A stretch of 64,000 nucleotides of DNA from assembly GCF_007595705.1 (NCBI RefSeq), contig NZ_NISY01000017.1:44857-108856 (forward strand). The letters run 5' to 3'. The position numbers and the translations under genes were made by a program. Under the pieces are notes generated by a model. It saw nothing but the letters and a program-made list of their open reading frames with translations, did no database searches and was not told where the DNA came from. Below, one piece after another: positions 8,914 through 17,556 of this stretch; the stretch's first letter is position 1; every line of letters begins with the position of its first letter. This DNA is from Streptomyces sp. SAJ15. Lineage in GTDB: Bacteria > Actinomycetota > Actinomycetes > Streptomycetales > Streptomycetaceae.

Positions 8914-10266
8914 TCAGCGGCCGGTCCCCGCTCCGTCCGCGGCGCGTACGGGTGCCGCGGGCTCCGCCGCCGCAGAACGCGGCGCCGGTACGTCGAGCGG
9001 GGCGGGCACGGCGGGGCGTGCCCACAGCGCCGCGCCCGCCAGCAGGGCGACGGCGGCGAGCAGCCACGGGGCCGCGCCGGGCGGCAGCACTCCGGCGGCC
9101 AGGGTGGCGAGGGCGCCGGCAAGTTGGAGGGCGAGGGACTGCACGGACAGCGCGGTGGCCCGGACGGTGGTGCCGACGCGGCGGTGCAACGCCTCGTTCT
9201 GGTTGGGGCCGGCCGCCCCGAGCCCGAGGTAGACCAGCCCGTAGCCGAGGGCGGCGAGGGTCAGGGCGAGCGGCCCGCGCGCGGTGGCCGTCGCGGCGAG
9301 CAGCAGCGCTCCGGCCCCGGCCAGTCCCAGGCTCAGCAGCACCGCGCGCTCGCCGCCGCGCGCCAGCCGGGCGGCGAGGGGCGCGCCGTTGCCGCCGAGG
9401 GCGGTGCAGAGGAATCCGGCGCAGGCGAGGGCCGCGAAGAGCACGGCGCCCGACTCGGCCCCTCCGGTCAGCACGGCGGCGCGGCGCGGGGTGAGCAGTT
9501 CGACGACGGAGAGCGCCGCTCCCACCGCGCCGGCGCTCAGCAGCACCCGCCGCACCAGGGCGTCCCGCGCGCCCAGCCGTACCCCGTCCAGCATGGTGGC
9601 CGGCACCCCGCGCAGCACCCCGCGCGGCGAGGCCGGGGCGCGGGGCGGCTCGGTCAGGGCGGCCAGGACGTACGTCACGTGGCCCAGCACGACCGCCACG
9701 CCGAGCAGCACGGGCACGGACAGCGGCAGCACCAGCCCGTCGGTGTGCGCGCTCAACCGGCCGCCGAGGTCCGGGCCCAGGCCGAGCAGCCAGGGCAGGC
9801 CGCCGCCGAGCAGCGTGCCGACGGCCAGCGCGGTCGCGGTGGCGGTGGAGCCGCGGGCGATGCCGGTGCGCAGTTCGGCGTCGGGGCCGGAGTGCGCCTG
9901 CACGGTGTCGACGTACCACGCCTCGGCGGGCCCGCTGGACAGGGCGCGTCCGGCACCCAGCAGCACCATGGCCGACAGCAGCACCCCCGCGGTCGTGCCC
10001 AGCGCGAGGAGGGTGAGGCCGACCAGGCTGAGCAGGCCCGCGGCGACCAGCACGGCGCGGCGGCCGATGACATCGGACAGTCCGCCGGTGGGCAGCTCCA
10101 GACAGGCGACGGTGAGGGAGTAGACGGCGTAGAACCCGGCTATGGAGGTGAGGCCCACTCCGCGCTCGGTGAGCAGGAGGACCTGTGCCGGTAGATAGAG
10201 GCCCACCGGAAGCCAGTAGAGGAAGGTGACGACGGCGAACCGGCGCCGTGCGACAGCCGGGGTCAT
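8914..10266 (-). CDS. Major facilitator superfamily transporter
   Basis: Integral membrane exporter of 450 aa with about 12 hydrophobic segments. The motif between helices 2 and 3, LPTGGLSDVIGRRAVLVAAG, is the MFS GxxxDrxGrr loop. ATG 10266 is preferred over the upstream ATG at 10281 because GGAGAG precedes it at five bases. A PNQNEALHRRVG stretch in the second half fits drug-exporter-like members that descend from the Bcr/tetracycline type, but the substrate is not predictable. The Pro/Ala-rich tail after about residue 415 is probably cytoplasmic. It is divergent from the SDR gene. Confidence 0.88.
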   Translation of the reverse strand: MTPAVARRRFAVVTFLYWLPVGLYLPAQVLLLTERGVGLTSIAGFYAVYSLTVACLELPTGGLSDVIGRRAVLVAAGLLSLVGLTLLALGTTAGVLLSAMVLLGAGRALSSGPAEAWYVDTVQAHSGPDAELRTGIARGSTATATALAVGTLLGGGLPWLLGLGPDLGGRLSAHTDGLVLPLSVPVLLGVAVVLGHVTYVLAALTEPPRAPASPRGVLRGVPATMLDGVRLGARDALVRRVLLSAGAVGAALSVVELLTPRRAAVLTGGAESGAVLFAALACAGFLCTALGGNGAPLAARLARGGERAVLLSLGLAGAGALLLAATATARGPLALTLAALGYGLVYLGLGAAGPNQNEALHRRVGTTVRATALSVQSLALQLAGALATLAAGVLPPGAAPWLLAAVALLAGAALWARPAVPAPLDVPAPRSAAAEPAAPVRAADGAGTGR

Positions 10267-10412
10267 GAGGTCTCTCCGCATGCCGGGGATGCTATAGGTG
10301 ACGCTCCGTCAGCATGGGGCCGAAGGAGGGACGACAGGTGAGCGACGGCGACCGACGTGGTATCCGACGGGATGGGAGCGGCCGCCGGTGCCGCCGTTGA
10401 CGAGGGGGCAGG

Positions 10413-11168
10413 GTGAACGGGTCAGCGCTGTCGGGGTGCGCCGCACTGGTGACGGGCGCGTCCAGCGGCATCGGGGCGGCCACCGCCCTCTCCCTGGCCG
10501 CCGAGGGCGCCTCGGTCGCGGTGGTCGCCCGCCGCACCGGCCGGCTCGAGGAGCTGGCGGCCACCATCCGCGACGACGGCGGCAGCTGCCTCGTGCTCAC
10601 CGCCGACCTGGAGGACGCGGCACGGGCGCGCCGGGCCGTCGCGGACGCGGCGGAGCGGTTCGGACGGCTGGACATCCTGGTGAACAACGCCGGCTACGCC
10701 GCGCCGAGCGCGATCGAGGAGGCCGACGCGCGGGACTGGGCGCGCATGGTCGGCCTCAACTTCACCGCCGTGCTCCACACGTCGCAGGCGGCGTTGCCCT
10801 ATCTGCTGCGGGCCGCGGCCGACGGCCCCCGCCGGGTCGCCGACATCGTGAACGTCAGCTCGGCCGCGGGTCGCAGGGTGCTGCGCAACAACACCGTCTA
10901 CGCGGCCACCAAGCACGCCGTGGGCGCCTTCAGCGAGGGTCTGCGCCAGGAGGTGACCGGACGCCATGTGCGCGTGGGGGTGATCGAGCCCGGGCTGACC
11001 ACCACCGAGCTGACGGCCGACCGTGAGGTCGGCCTGGTCAGCGGCCTCGCGCGGGACTTCTGGCTGCACGCGGAAGACATCGCACGCTCGATCACCTTCA
11101 TGGTCACCCAGCCGGCGCGCGCCGCGGTCAACGAGATCCTGGTGCGCCCCACGGCCCAGGAGCCGTGA
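10413..11168 (+). CDS. Short-chain dehydrogenase/reductase (classical SDR)
   Basis: NAD(P)-dependent oxidoreductase of 251 aa from GTG 10413. All classical SDR marks are visible: TGASSGIG for dinucleotide binding (residues 14-21), NNAG (about 91-94), the catalytic Ser in NVSSAAG and YAATK with catalytic Tyr and Lys. ARRTGR after beta-2 suggests NADP preference. The end (EILVRPTAQEP) is typical of the YdfG/serine-dehydrogenase-like subgroup that acts on 3-hydroxy acids, but the substrate is an inference. It is divergent from the MFS gene, and a GC-rich repeat block follows its stop. Confidence 0.9.
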   Translation: MNGSALSGCAALVTGASSGIGAATALSLAAEGASVAVVARRTGRLEELAATIRDDGGSCLVLTADLEDAARARRAVADAAERFGRLDILVNNAGYAAPSAIEEADARDWARMVGLNFTAVLHTSQAALPYLLRAAADGPRRVADIVNVSSAAGRRVLRNNTVYAATKHAVGAFSEGLRQEVTGRHVRVGVIEPGLTTTELTADREVGLVSGLARDFWLHAEDIARSITFMVTQPARAAVNEILVRPTAQEP

Positions 11169-11193
11169 CCCGGTCCCGAGGCCCCGGCCCCGT

Positions 11194-11276
11194 GACCCCG
11201 GTCGCGAGGCCCCGGCCCCCTGACCCCGGTCGCGAGAGCCCGGTCGAGAGGCCCCGCCCGAGACCCCGGTCGCGAG
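11194..11276. repeat. Three copies of a 15-bp element between convergent genes
   Basis: GACCCCGGTCGCGAG occurs at 11194, 11222 and 11262, embedded in GGCCCCG-rich DNA between the SDR stop and the convergent arginase-family stop. Internal CCGG complementarity may allow hairpins, so it may double as a terminator region. Confidence 0.75.
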
Positions 11277-11290
11277 GCCCCGCCTCGTGG

Positions 11291-12172
11291 TCAGGGGTGA
11301 CCCAGCCCATGGGCCAGGCAGTCGACCAGGCGGGCCGCGATCCGGCCGTCCGGGTCCAGGCGCGGGTTGAAGATGGTGACGTCGAGCCCCACGGCCCGGT
11401 CGCCGACCAGGGCCGTGCGCAGCACGGTCTCCAGCTCGCGCCAGCTCAGCCCGTCGGGCAGCCGGTAGTCGACGGCCGGCATGACGGCGTCGTCCAGGAC
11501 GTCGGCGTCCAGGTGCACCCAGAACCCGGCGCCGGCGGCGCCCAACCGGTCCACGGCCCGGCGCGCGGCTTCGGCCGCGCCCACGGCCCGCACCGTCCCC
11601 AGGTCCATCGCGCCCAGCCGGGGCGGCAGGGGCCGCATCCCGGCCGCGGCCGACTCCTCGGCGTCCCGGAAGCCGAGGGCGACGACGTCCTCCTCGCGCA
11701 CCAGGGGCCGCCGGCCCTCCAGGTCGGTGAGCACGAGCGGCCCGTGGCCGGTCGCCAGCGCCAGGTCCATCGACGCGGCCTCGCCCGCGGGTTCGGCCTC
11801 GGGCTGGTAGAAGTCGGTGTGCCCGTCGAGGAAGAGCAGCCCGTAGCGGCCGGTGCGGCGCAGCGCCAGCAGGTTGCCGAGCAGGATGGAGCAGTCCCCG
11901 CCGAGGACGACCGGGAAGCCGCCCAGGGTGAGGACCTCGCCGACCGCGTCGGCGAGCGCGAGGGAGTACGCGGCGATGGAGTGCGGGTTGAGCACCCCGG
12001 TCTCGGGGTCGCGCACGGGGTCGTAGGCGGGCGCCGCGACCCGGGCCCCGATGTCGGCGCCCAGCCGCTCCCGCAGGCCCGCGCCGAGCAACGCGGCGGG
12101 CAGCTCCGCCACGCCCCCGGGGCGCAGCCCCAGCACCGACGGAGCCTCGATGATCACCAACTGTCGCCGCAC
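11291..12172 (-). CDS. Arginase/ureohydrolase family protein with variant metal site
   Basis: Putative ureohydrolase of 293 aa. The three family blocks are present: GGDCS (residues 91-95), DGHTDFY (116-122) and HLDADVLDD near 220. In arginase and agmatinase the first block is GGDHS, whose His binds manganese; here it is Cys94. The other Asp/His ligands are kept. The change may alter metal use or mark a subgroup with another substrate, so the gene should not simply be called arginase. The ATG is at 12172. It is transcribed towards the SDR; the ArsR-family gene upstream runs the same way, 150 bp away. That gap holds two 15-bp repeats (12214, 12240). Confidence 0.82.
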   Translation of the reverse strand: MRRQLVIIEAPSVLGLRPGGVAELPAALLGAGLRERLGADIGARVAAPAYDPVRDPETGVLNPHSIAAYSLALADAVGEVLTLGGFPVVLGGDCSILLGNLLALRRTGRYGLLFLDGHTDFYQPEAEPAGEAASMDLALATGHGPLVLTDLEGRRPLVREEDVVALGFRDAEESAAAGMRPLPPRLGAMDLGTVRAVGAAEAARRAVDRLGAAGAGFWVHLDADVLDDAVMPAVDYRLPDGLSWRELETVLRTALVGDRAVGLDVTIFNPRLDPDGRIAARLVDCLAHGLGHP

Positions 12173-12213
12173 ATCCGCTCAACGAGGCCACGGGAGCGCG
12201 GTTTCCGGCCACG

Positions 12214-12254
12214 CGGGTGGACGCCCCGCGTCGACGTCACGGGTGGACGCCCCG
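12214..12254. repeat. Paired 15-bp direct repeat upstream of arginase-family gene
   Basis: CGGGTGGACGCCCCG occurs at 12214-12228 and 12240-12254, with 26-bp spacing, about 40-80 bp upstream of the arginase-family start. Each copy is itself a small CGGG/CCCG dyad. It may be a regulator site or simple repetition. Confidence 0.5.
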
Positions 12255-12322
12255 TCATGCACCTCCGACGCGCACGCGCGGCGCCGCGCTCGGCTCCGAG
12301 GTGACGGAGGTCTGTCACGCCG

Positions 12323-13297
12323 CTACGGAGTGGCGGGTGGTCGCTGGACCAGCAGGCTTCCGAGGGCCGTCCGCTCGTGCCGCACCGACCGTCCGGTGCG
12401 GACCGTGGTGATGAGACCGGCGCCGCGCAGCGCGGCGGCGTGGGCGGAGGCGGTGGCGTTGCTGACGCCCAGCCGTCGGGCCAGGGTGCTGGTGGTGTGG
12501 CCGTCGGCGAGGAGCAGCAGGATGTCGAGGCGGGTCCGGCCCAGCACCGCGGCCAGCGCCTCCTCGGTGTCGGCCGGGCCGGTGGGGGTGGGCGGCAGCC
12601 CGGGGCCCGCCGGGTAGGTCAGACGCGGCGGCCGGTCGGGCGGCTCGGCCGGCAGGGGGTGGGCCGTCCAGTGGAAGGTGGGCGCCAACACCAGGCCGCG
12701 GCCGCGCAGGGCGATCTCCCGCGGGGCGGGTGCCGCGATCTCCCAGACGCCCTCGTTCCATCGGCTGTCGGGGACGAGCGCCGTGAGCGCGGCGCCGACC
12801 CCGTGTTCCGCCACGGTCAGGGCGTAACGGGTGAACTCCCGCCGGTGCAGGTCCTGGACCAGCGGCCACACGGGGCGCAGCGCCGTCTCGAAGGCCGCGT
12901 GCTGGGCGCGCCGCACCAGCCGCCAGGCGTCGGCGTCCCCTCGGTGCAGATCGCGGATCCACGGTGGGGGCGGGGTCGGGCGCGGGGCGTAGACGCGCTC
13001 GATCTCGGCGCGGACGAGGGTGGGGGAGGTGGCGCGGACCGCGTCCAGCCCGTCGCTCAGATCGTCGCTGAACTCGTCGAGGAACAGGGGTGGCCGCCCC
13101 GCGGGGACCAGGTCGGCCAGCGCACCGGCGGCGGCGGGCAGGGACCGCAGGAGGCGCCGTCTCCACCGTCCGAAGAGCAGCTCCTCATCGGGGCGGCACA
13201 TCGTCATCAGGGCCGTGTTCAGCTCCTGTAGCGGGGCCGGCCGCGGCGCGAACCGGACCTGCGTGAAGTCGACGGCGGTGAAGTGGATCCGTATCAC
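12323..13297 (-). CDS. ArsR-type winged-helix regulator with long N-terminal domain
   Basis: Transcriptional regulator of 324 aa. The C-terminal 75 residues form an ArsR winged helix (LAAVLGRTRLDILLLLADGHTTSTLARRLGVSNATASAHAAALRGAGLI). The first 240 residues are the DUF5937-like domain found in many actinobacterial ArsR-like proteins (start IRIHFTAVDFTQVRFAPRPAPLQELN). No Cys-rich metal site is seen, so a metal inducer is unlikely. It is divergent from the secreted hydrolase at 13403, and the 105-bp gap between them is the natural place for control of both genes. Confidence 0.85.
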   Translation of the reverse strand: MIRIHFTAVDFTQVRFAPRPAPLQELNTALMTMCRPDEELLFGRWRRRLLRSLPAAAGALADLVPAGRPPLFLDEFSDDLSDGLDAVRATSPTLVRAEIERVYAPRPTPPPPWIRDLHRGDADAWRLVRRAQHAAFETALRPVWPLVQDLHRREFTRYALTVAEHGVGAALTALVPDSRWNEGVWEIAAPAPREIALRGRGLVLAPTFHWTAHPLPAEPPDRPPRLTYPAGPGLPPTPTGPADTEEALAAVLGRTRLDILLLLADGHTTSTLARRLGVSNATASAHAAALRGAGLITTVRTGRSVRHERTALGSLLVQRPPATP

Positions 13298-13402
13298 GAC
13301 GCTCTCCCCAGGCGCACTACTCTCCTCGGCGCGGCCGCGCCATCGTTTCGGGCAGGGCCTGAACCCTCGTCCCCGCTCCCGCCGGACGTCAGCATTCAGC
13401 CC

Positions 13403-14665
13403 ATGACCACTTCCCTCACCTCCGGTGCGGCCACGATGGGACGGCGCACCGTCGCCAAGTCTGCCGCACTGGCCGCCGCGACCCTGCTCACGGGCGGCGG
13501 CACCGCCTGGGCCCGGTCCTCCGCGTGCGACCCCGGATCCACCTCGCGCGGCGGCCTCGTCCTACGGCTTCCCGCGCCGACCGGGCCGCACCGGGTCGGC
13601 GTCACCAGCCTGCACCTGGTCGACGGCTCCCGCACCGATCCCTGGGACGACCGGATCACCGTGCGGGAGCTGATGGTGTCGGTCTTCTACCCGGCGCGGA
13701 GCGTCCGGGGGCGCCGGCGGGCACCCCAGCTGACGCCCGAGGCCGCGGTGTTGTTCGGGCAGATCGACGTCCACGCGCACCAGCCGCTCCCGGACGCGGG
13801 CGTCGACTGGGCGGCCACGCTCACCCACGCGTACGAGAACGCCCCGGCGCGACCCGTGCGGCGGCCGGTCCTGCTGTACAGCCCCGGCGGCGGCGATCCG
13901 CGTACCGTCGGCACCACGCTCGCCGAGGAGTTGGCGAGCCACGGCCATGTGGTGGTGACGATGGACCACCCCGGGGACTCGAGCGAGGTGGAGTTCCCGG
14001 CGGCGACGGCGGAGCGCGCCAAGGTCCGTGCCACCGTGCTGTTCGGTCCGCCCACCCCCGCGCGGTTCCGCACGATGGTCGACACCCGGCTCGCGGACAC
14101 CGCGTTCGTGCTGGACCGGCTCGCCGACCTGGCCGCCGGGCGAAACCCCGACGCCGAGGGGCGGCCGCTGCCCCAGGGGCTCCCCCGCGCGCTGGACCTC
14201 CGGCGGGTGGGCGTCTACGGCCACTCGGCGGGCGGCACCACCGCCGCCCAGGCGCTGTACGACGATCCCCGCATCGGCGCCGCGGTCGATCTGGAGGGCT
14301 ATCTCGACCACCCCGCGGAGGCTCCCGGGCAGCCGGGCGAGCTGTTCCCGGTGGCCCGGAACGGGGTGGACCGCCCGCTCCTGCTGCTGGGCACCGACGG
14401 ATTCCGCGACGAGCGGTTCGATCGCTCCTGGTCGGCCATGCTCGCGCACCCGGGCGGGCACACCCGGCTGCGGCGCGTCGACGACGCGACGCACTGGGTG
14501 TTCACCGACTACGCGGCCATGGTGCCCCGGTTGCAGGCCGCCGGGCTGATGACCGCCGAGGAGCGGAGAAGCATGATCGGCGCTATCGCCCCCGCACGGG
14601 CCATACCCGCGGTGCGGAACCAGGTGCGCGGGTTCTTCGCCCGGCACCTGCCGCCGGCGCGCTGA
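13403..14665 (+). CDS. Secreted alpha/beta-hydrolase, PAF-acetylhydrolase-like (paralogue of the 1831 gene)
   Basis: Exported serine esterase of 420 aa. The start region MGRRTVAKSAALAAATLL looks like a twin-arginine or Sec signal; ATG 13403 is taken, but ATG 13433 just before GRR is possible. The mature N-terminus RLPAPTGPHRVGVTSLHLVDGSRTDPW parallels the 1831 protein. Catalytic residues are Ser275 in GHSAGG, Asp332 in LLGTDGF and His364 in DATHWVF. It is divergent from an ArsR-type regulator that probably controls it. The substrate is unknown. Confidence 0.85.
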   Translation: MTTSLTSGAATMGRRTVAKSAALAAATLLTGGGTAWARSSACDPGSTSRGGLVLRLPAPTGPHRVGVTSLHLVDGSRTDPWDDRITVRELMVSVFYPARSVRGRRRAPQLTPEAAVLFGQIDVHAHQPLPDAGVDWAATLTHAYENAPARPVRRPVLLYSPGGGDPRTVGTTLAEELASHGHVVVTMDHPGDSSEVEFPAATAERAKVRATVLFGPPTPARFRTMVDTRLADTAFVLDRLADLAAGRNPDAEGRPLPQGLPRALDLRRVGVYGHSAGGTTAAQALYDDPRIGAAVDLEGYLDHPAEAPGQPGELFPVARNGVDRPLLLLGTDGFRDERFDRSWSAMLAHPGGHTRLRRVDDATHWVFTDYAAMVPRLQAAGLMTAEERRSMIGAIAPARAIPAVRNQVRGFFARHLPPAR

Positions 14666-14835
14666 CCGGCCGGAGCCCGGGAAACCCGCGGCCGACCGCT
14701 GCGGTGGCCGTTCGGGTCGGCTCGTGTCGCCATCCGGGTGGTGCCGCGGCCCGGTCCGCCGGTTCGGGCGGACCGGTGCGTCACATTTGGCGTTGGCGGA
14801 CATGGCGCGGGTACGGCGGGACGGAGCGCGCGGTG

Positions 14836-16296
14836 ATGTGGACAGGATGCGCTCGACGGCCGGAACGGGCCGCACCGCCGACCGGTGACGACCTGACCGG
14901 TGACGACCCGACCGGTGACGACTCGTCCCCCCTCACCGCCCCGTCCCTCCTCGCCCCGCCCGGTGCCACGGAGCCCGCCGCTCGGGAAGAGGACATCGAG
15001 GACATCGGGGAGCGAGCCGCCTGGTGGCCGTCGGGCGGGGCGGCGGACGGCTGGGAGCAGGACATCGACGCGCTCTATCCGGCCGCGCCCGGGGCGGAGC
15101 TCACCTCGGAGTTGCTGGCGGCGTCCGGGCTGGCGAAGGCCGCGTTCCCGGAGGCCGAGCCGCCGGAGGGCAGGCCGCCGGAGGGCGCGGCCGTCGACGG
15201 GACGTACGCCCCGGAGCCCCGCCCCGGCGGGCGCGGGACGGACACCGCCCCCGGCGTGGACGGGTCGGCGGGCGGCCCCGAGCCGGACGGCCCGCTGGAC
15301 GGTCCGCTGAACGGCTCGCTGGACGGCTCGCTGGACCGGCGGATCCATGCCGCGCTGGTCGCGCCCGTACGCCATCTGCTGGACTCCGGGGGCCGGCGGT
15401 GGCGGCCGCGACTGATGACGGCGGTGATCGAGGCGCTGGGCGGCGACGGGGCACGGTTCGGCACGCTGCTGGCGGCGTGCGAGCTGCTGCACACCGGCTC
15501 ACTCATGATCGACGACATCCAGGACCGCGCCCCGCTCCGGCGCGGTCGACGGACCGCCCACACGGTCTACGGCACGGCGGCCACCATCACCGCCGGCACG
15601 GCCGCGTACTTCTGTCTGGACCGCGCCATCCGGCGCACTCTGCCGCCCGACCCTCGGCTGCGCACGGCGGTGTACGAGATCTACCTGACCGCGCTGCGGG
15701 CCGCGCACGCCGGGCAGGCGCTGGACCTCCAGGGACATGACGAGGAGATGGACCTCGCCGTGGAGCGCGGCGACGTCCGGCCGCTGCTGCGGATGCTGAC
15801 GCTCACCCACCGGCTGAAGTCCGGGGCTCCGGTGCGCGCCCTGTTCGAGACGGCGGCCGTGGTGGGCGGGGCGACGGCCGGACAGCGAGCGGCGCTCGGG
15901 GCGCTGGGCGAGGCGGTCGGCATGGCCTACCAGATCACCGACGACGTGGCCGATCTGCGCGGAGTGGCGAACGAGGGCGGCGAGACCAAGCGGGTCGCCG
16001 AGGATCTGCACAACGCCAAGGTGACCTTCCCGCTCGCCTATGCCGTCACCCGCCTGTCCGGGCCCGAGGCCGCGGCCCTCTGGGAGCGGCTGCGGGGCGG
16101 ACCGGACGCCCGCGCCGTGCGGCGGATCGCGCGGACCATCGAGGCGTGCGGGGCGCTCGACCGGTGCGAGCAGCGGGCGGCGGGGCTGGTGGAGGAGGCA
16201 TGGGCGGCGGTGGCGGAGGAGTTGCCCGCCACCGCGGCGGCCCGACGGCTGCGGCACCTCGCCGACGCCACGGTGCGCCGGCCGCGCACGGGGTGA
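14836..16296 (+). CDS. Polyprenyl (isoprenyl diphosphate) synthetase with long disordered N-terminus
   Basis: Trans-isoprenyl diphosphate synthase of 486 aa that should condense isopentenyl diphosphate with an allylic diphosphate. The first Asp-rich motif is LMIDDIQDR (Asp226, 227, 230) and the second is YQITDDVADLRG (from Asp369), both intact; GGRRWRPRLM is the upstream substrate loop. The first ~165 residues are unusual: acidic, Pro/Gly-rich, with TGDD and GPLDG/GSLDG repeats and no fold signature. Chain length cannot be set with confidence by eye. The start is ATG 14836 or the adjacent GTG 14833. No terpene cyclase is encoded nearby; an FMN reductase follows after a degraded gene. Confidence 0.88.
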   Translation: MWTGCARRPERAAPPTGDDLTGDDPTGDDSSPLTAPSLLAPPGATEPAAREEDIEDIGERAAWWPSGGAADGWEQDIDALYPAAPGAELTSELLAASGLAKAAFPEAEPPEGRPPEGAAVDGTYAPEPRPGGRGTDTAPGVDGSAGGPEPDGPLDGPLNGSLDGSLDRRIHAALVAPVRHLLDSGGRRWRPRLMTAVIEALGGDGARFGTLLAACELLHTGSLMIDDIQDRAPLRRGRRTAHTVYGTAATITAGTAAYFCLDRAIRRTLPPDPRLRTAVYEIYLTALRAAHAGQALDLQGHDEEMDLAVERGDVRPLLRMLTLTHRLKSGAPVRALFETAAVVGGATAGQRAALGALGEAVGMAYQITDDVADLRGVANEGGETKRVAEDLHNAKVTFPLAYAVTRLSGPEAAALWERLRGGPDARAVRRIARTIEACGALDRCEQRAAGLVEEAWAAVAEELPATAAARRLRHLADATVRRPRTG

Positions 16297-16369
16297 ACTC
16301 CCGCGCCGAGCGCGTTGGCACTCCCGTGCGGACCGCGGTGGACCGGCGTGCCGAGCGCGCTTGGCCCCC

Positions 16370-16530
16370 GTGCCGACCGGCGTCGCCACGGGCGTCTGGC
16401 TGATCACCGTGTTCGGGGCGTACGCGCTGGAGCGCGCGGGGCGCCGCGGGCCGGTGGAGGCGGTGCTGCGGCGGCTGGTGTACCGGGGGCCGAGGACGGC
16501 GCGGGAACTGAGGACGCCGAACGGGACATC
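16370..16530 (+). pseudogene. C-terminal remnant of a DUF418-family membrane protein
   Basis: About 50 residues (VATGVWLITVFGAYALE, then RAGRRGPVEAVLRRLVYRG) look like the last membrane helix and conserved RxGPxExxxRRLxY tail of DUF418 proteins. There is no start, no upstream domain and no continuation. The rest of the 372-bp gap 16297-16668 is otherwise empty. The call rests on a short motif read by eye. Confidence 0.5.
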
Positions 16531-16668
16531 GGCGCATGTCGCGCGGCGCGGTGGCCGCCGGGCCGGGGCAGACTGGTCGCGGGCCCCGCCCGGCGGGCGC
16601 GCCCGGTGCCGACGGGGCCGGCCCGCGAGGGAGACATCCGGTAGGACAGACCCCGGAAGGACGTAGCC

Positions 16669-17331
16669 ATGACCACGGACGCCCCGCCCGGACCGCTGCG
16701 GGTGCTGGTCTTCGGCGGCGCGCTGCGCGCCGATTCCACCAACGCCAGACTCGCCTCCCTGGTGGCCCGCCTGGTGACCGCGGCCGGGGCCACCGTCGAC
16801 CTCGCCACCATGCGCGACTTCGAGATGCCGGCCTACGACGGGGATGTGGAGGAGGCCCGGGGGCTGCCGCAGGGCGCGCTCGCGCTGCGCGACCGACTGG
16901 AGGCGTGCAACGCCTTCGTGATCTCCTCTCCGGAGTACAACGCCTCGGTGCCGGGTGTGCTGAAGAACGCCATCGACTGGGTCTCGCGGGTCCGTCCGCA
17001 ACCCTTCAAGAGCAAGCACGCGCTGCTCGTCTCCGCGTCCCCGTCCATGGTCGGCGGCAACCGCGGCCTGTGGGCGCTGCGGGTGCCGCTGGAGCACCTC
17101 GGCACCCGTGTGTACCCGGACATGTTCAGCCTGGCCAAGGCCCACCAGGGCTTCACCGGGGACGGCCGGCTGGCCGACGAGGGGCTGCAGGAGCGGCTGG
17201 CCGAGACCGTCTCCGGGTTTCTCAGCCTGGTCGAGGCCGACGCGCGCTATGTGTGTCTCCAGCGCCGGTGGTACGAGTTCCTCGGCGACCGCACCGAGGC
17301 TCCGGTCACCCAGCGCGCGGAGGACGGGTAG
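16669..17331 (+). CDS. NADPH-dependent FMN reductase (flavodoxin-like fold)
   Basis: Quinone or azo reductase type flavoprotein of 220 aa. The phosphate loop is VFGGALRADSTNARL (residues about 14-28) and the flavin-stacking loop is SSPEYNASVPGVLKNAIDWVSR (about 85-106), both diagnostic. It is soluble and cytoplasmic. ATG 16669 has GGAAGGA upstream at seven bases. It lies 86 bp upstream of the threonine leader peptide, but a probable promoter in between argues against one operon. Confidence 0.9.
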   Translation: MTTDAPPGPLRVLVFGGALRADSTNARLASLVARLVTAAGATVDLATMRDFEMPAYDGDVEEARGLPQGALALRDRLEACNAFVISSPEYNASVPGVLKNAIDWVSRVRPQPFKSKHALLVSASPSMVGGNRGLWALRVPLEHLGTRVYPDMFSLAKAHQGFTGDGRLADEGLQERLAETVSGFLSLVEADARYVCLQRRWYEFLGDRTEAPVTQRAEDG

Positions 17332-17405
17332 CGGGCTGGGGACGGGGGGCGGCGGCCGCCCGCGGGGTGCCGGTTAACCGGTCGCCCGGCCGGAGCCGGG
17401 GCTGC

Positions 17406-17411
17406 TACGGT
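17406..17411 (+). promoter_or_regulatory. Likely -10 element for the threonine leader
   Basis: TACGGT ends six bases before the leader ATG at 17418, which would make the transcript leaderless, as other Streptomyces leader peptides are. A clear -35 is not seen. A perfect 12-bp palindrome CCGGTTAACCGG lies at 17370-17381. Confidence 0.45.
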
Positions 17412-17417
17412 CGCCGC

Positions 17418-17471
17418 ATGATCAAGCGCGCCGACCTGACGACGACGCCGGAGAGTGTCCCGGCGCGCTGA
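17418..17471 (+). CDS. Threonine leader peptide of the thrS-like gene
   Basis: A 17-residue ORF, MIKRADLTTTPESVPAR, ends 85 bp before the synthetase gene. Codons 8-10 (17439-17447) are three consecutive ACG threonine codons. A small hairpin (GCCGG 17447-17451 with CCGGC 17460-17464) overlaps the end of the run, and a perfect terminator hairpin follows at 17485. The order of Thr run, stop, terminator and threonyl-tRNA synthetase is the layout of ribosome-mediated attenuation. Stalling at the ACG codons would free CCCGG (17459-17463) to pair with CCGGG (17492-17496) in the terminator arm. That alternative pairing is short and inferred. Confidence 0.8.
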   Translation: MIKRADLTTTPESVPAR

Positions 17472-17484
17472 CCGTTGTCCGAGT

Positions 17485-17516
17485 CGAAGCCCCGGGGCGA
17501 GTGCCCCGGGGCTTCG
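17485..17516 (+). terminator. Attenuator hairpin upstream of thrS-like gene
   Basis: CGAAGCCCCGGGGC (17485-17498) and GCCCCGGGGCTTCG (17503-17516) form a perfect 14-bp stem with a GAGT loop. There is no T run, as is common in Streptomyces. It stands between the leader stop and the synthetase start, so it would block expression unless opened. Confidence 0.85.
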
Positions 17517-17556
17517 CCGTGTGGTCACTCGCCCGACGATCCGCGAGGAGACCACC

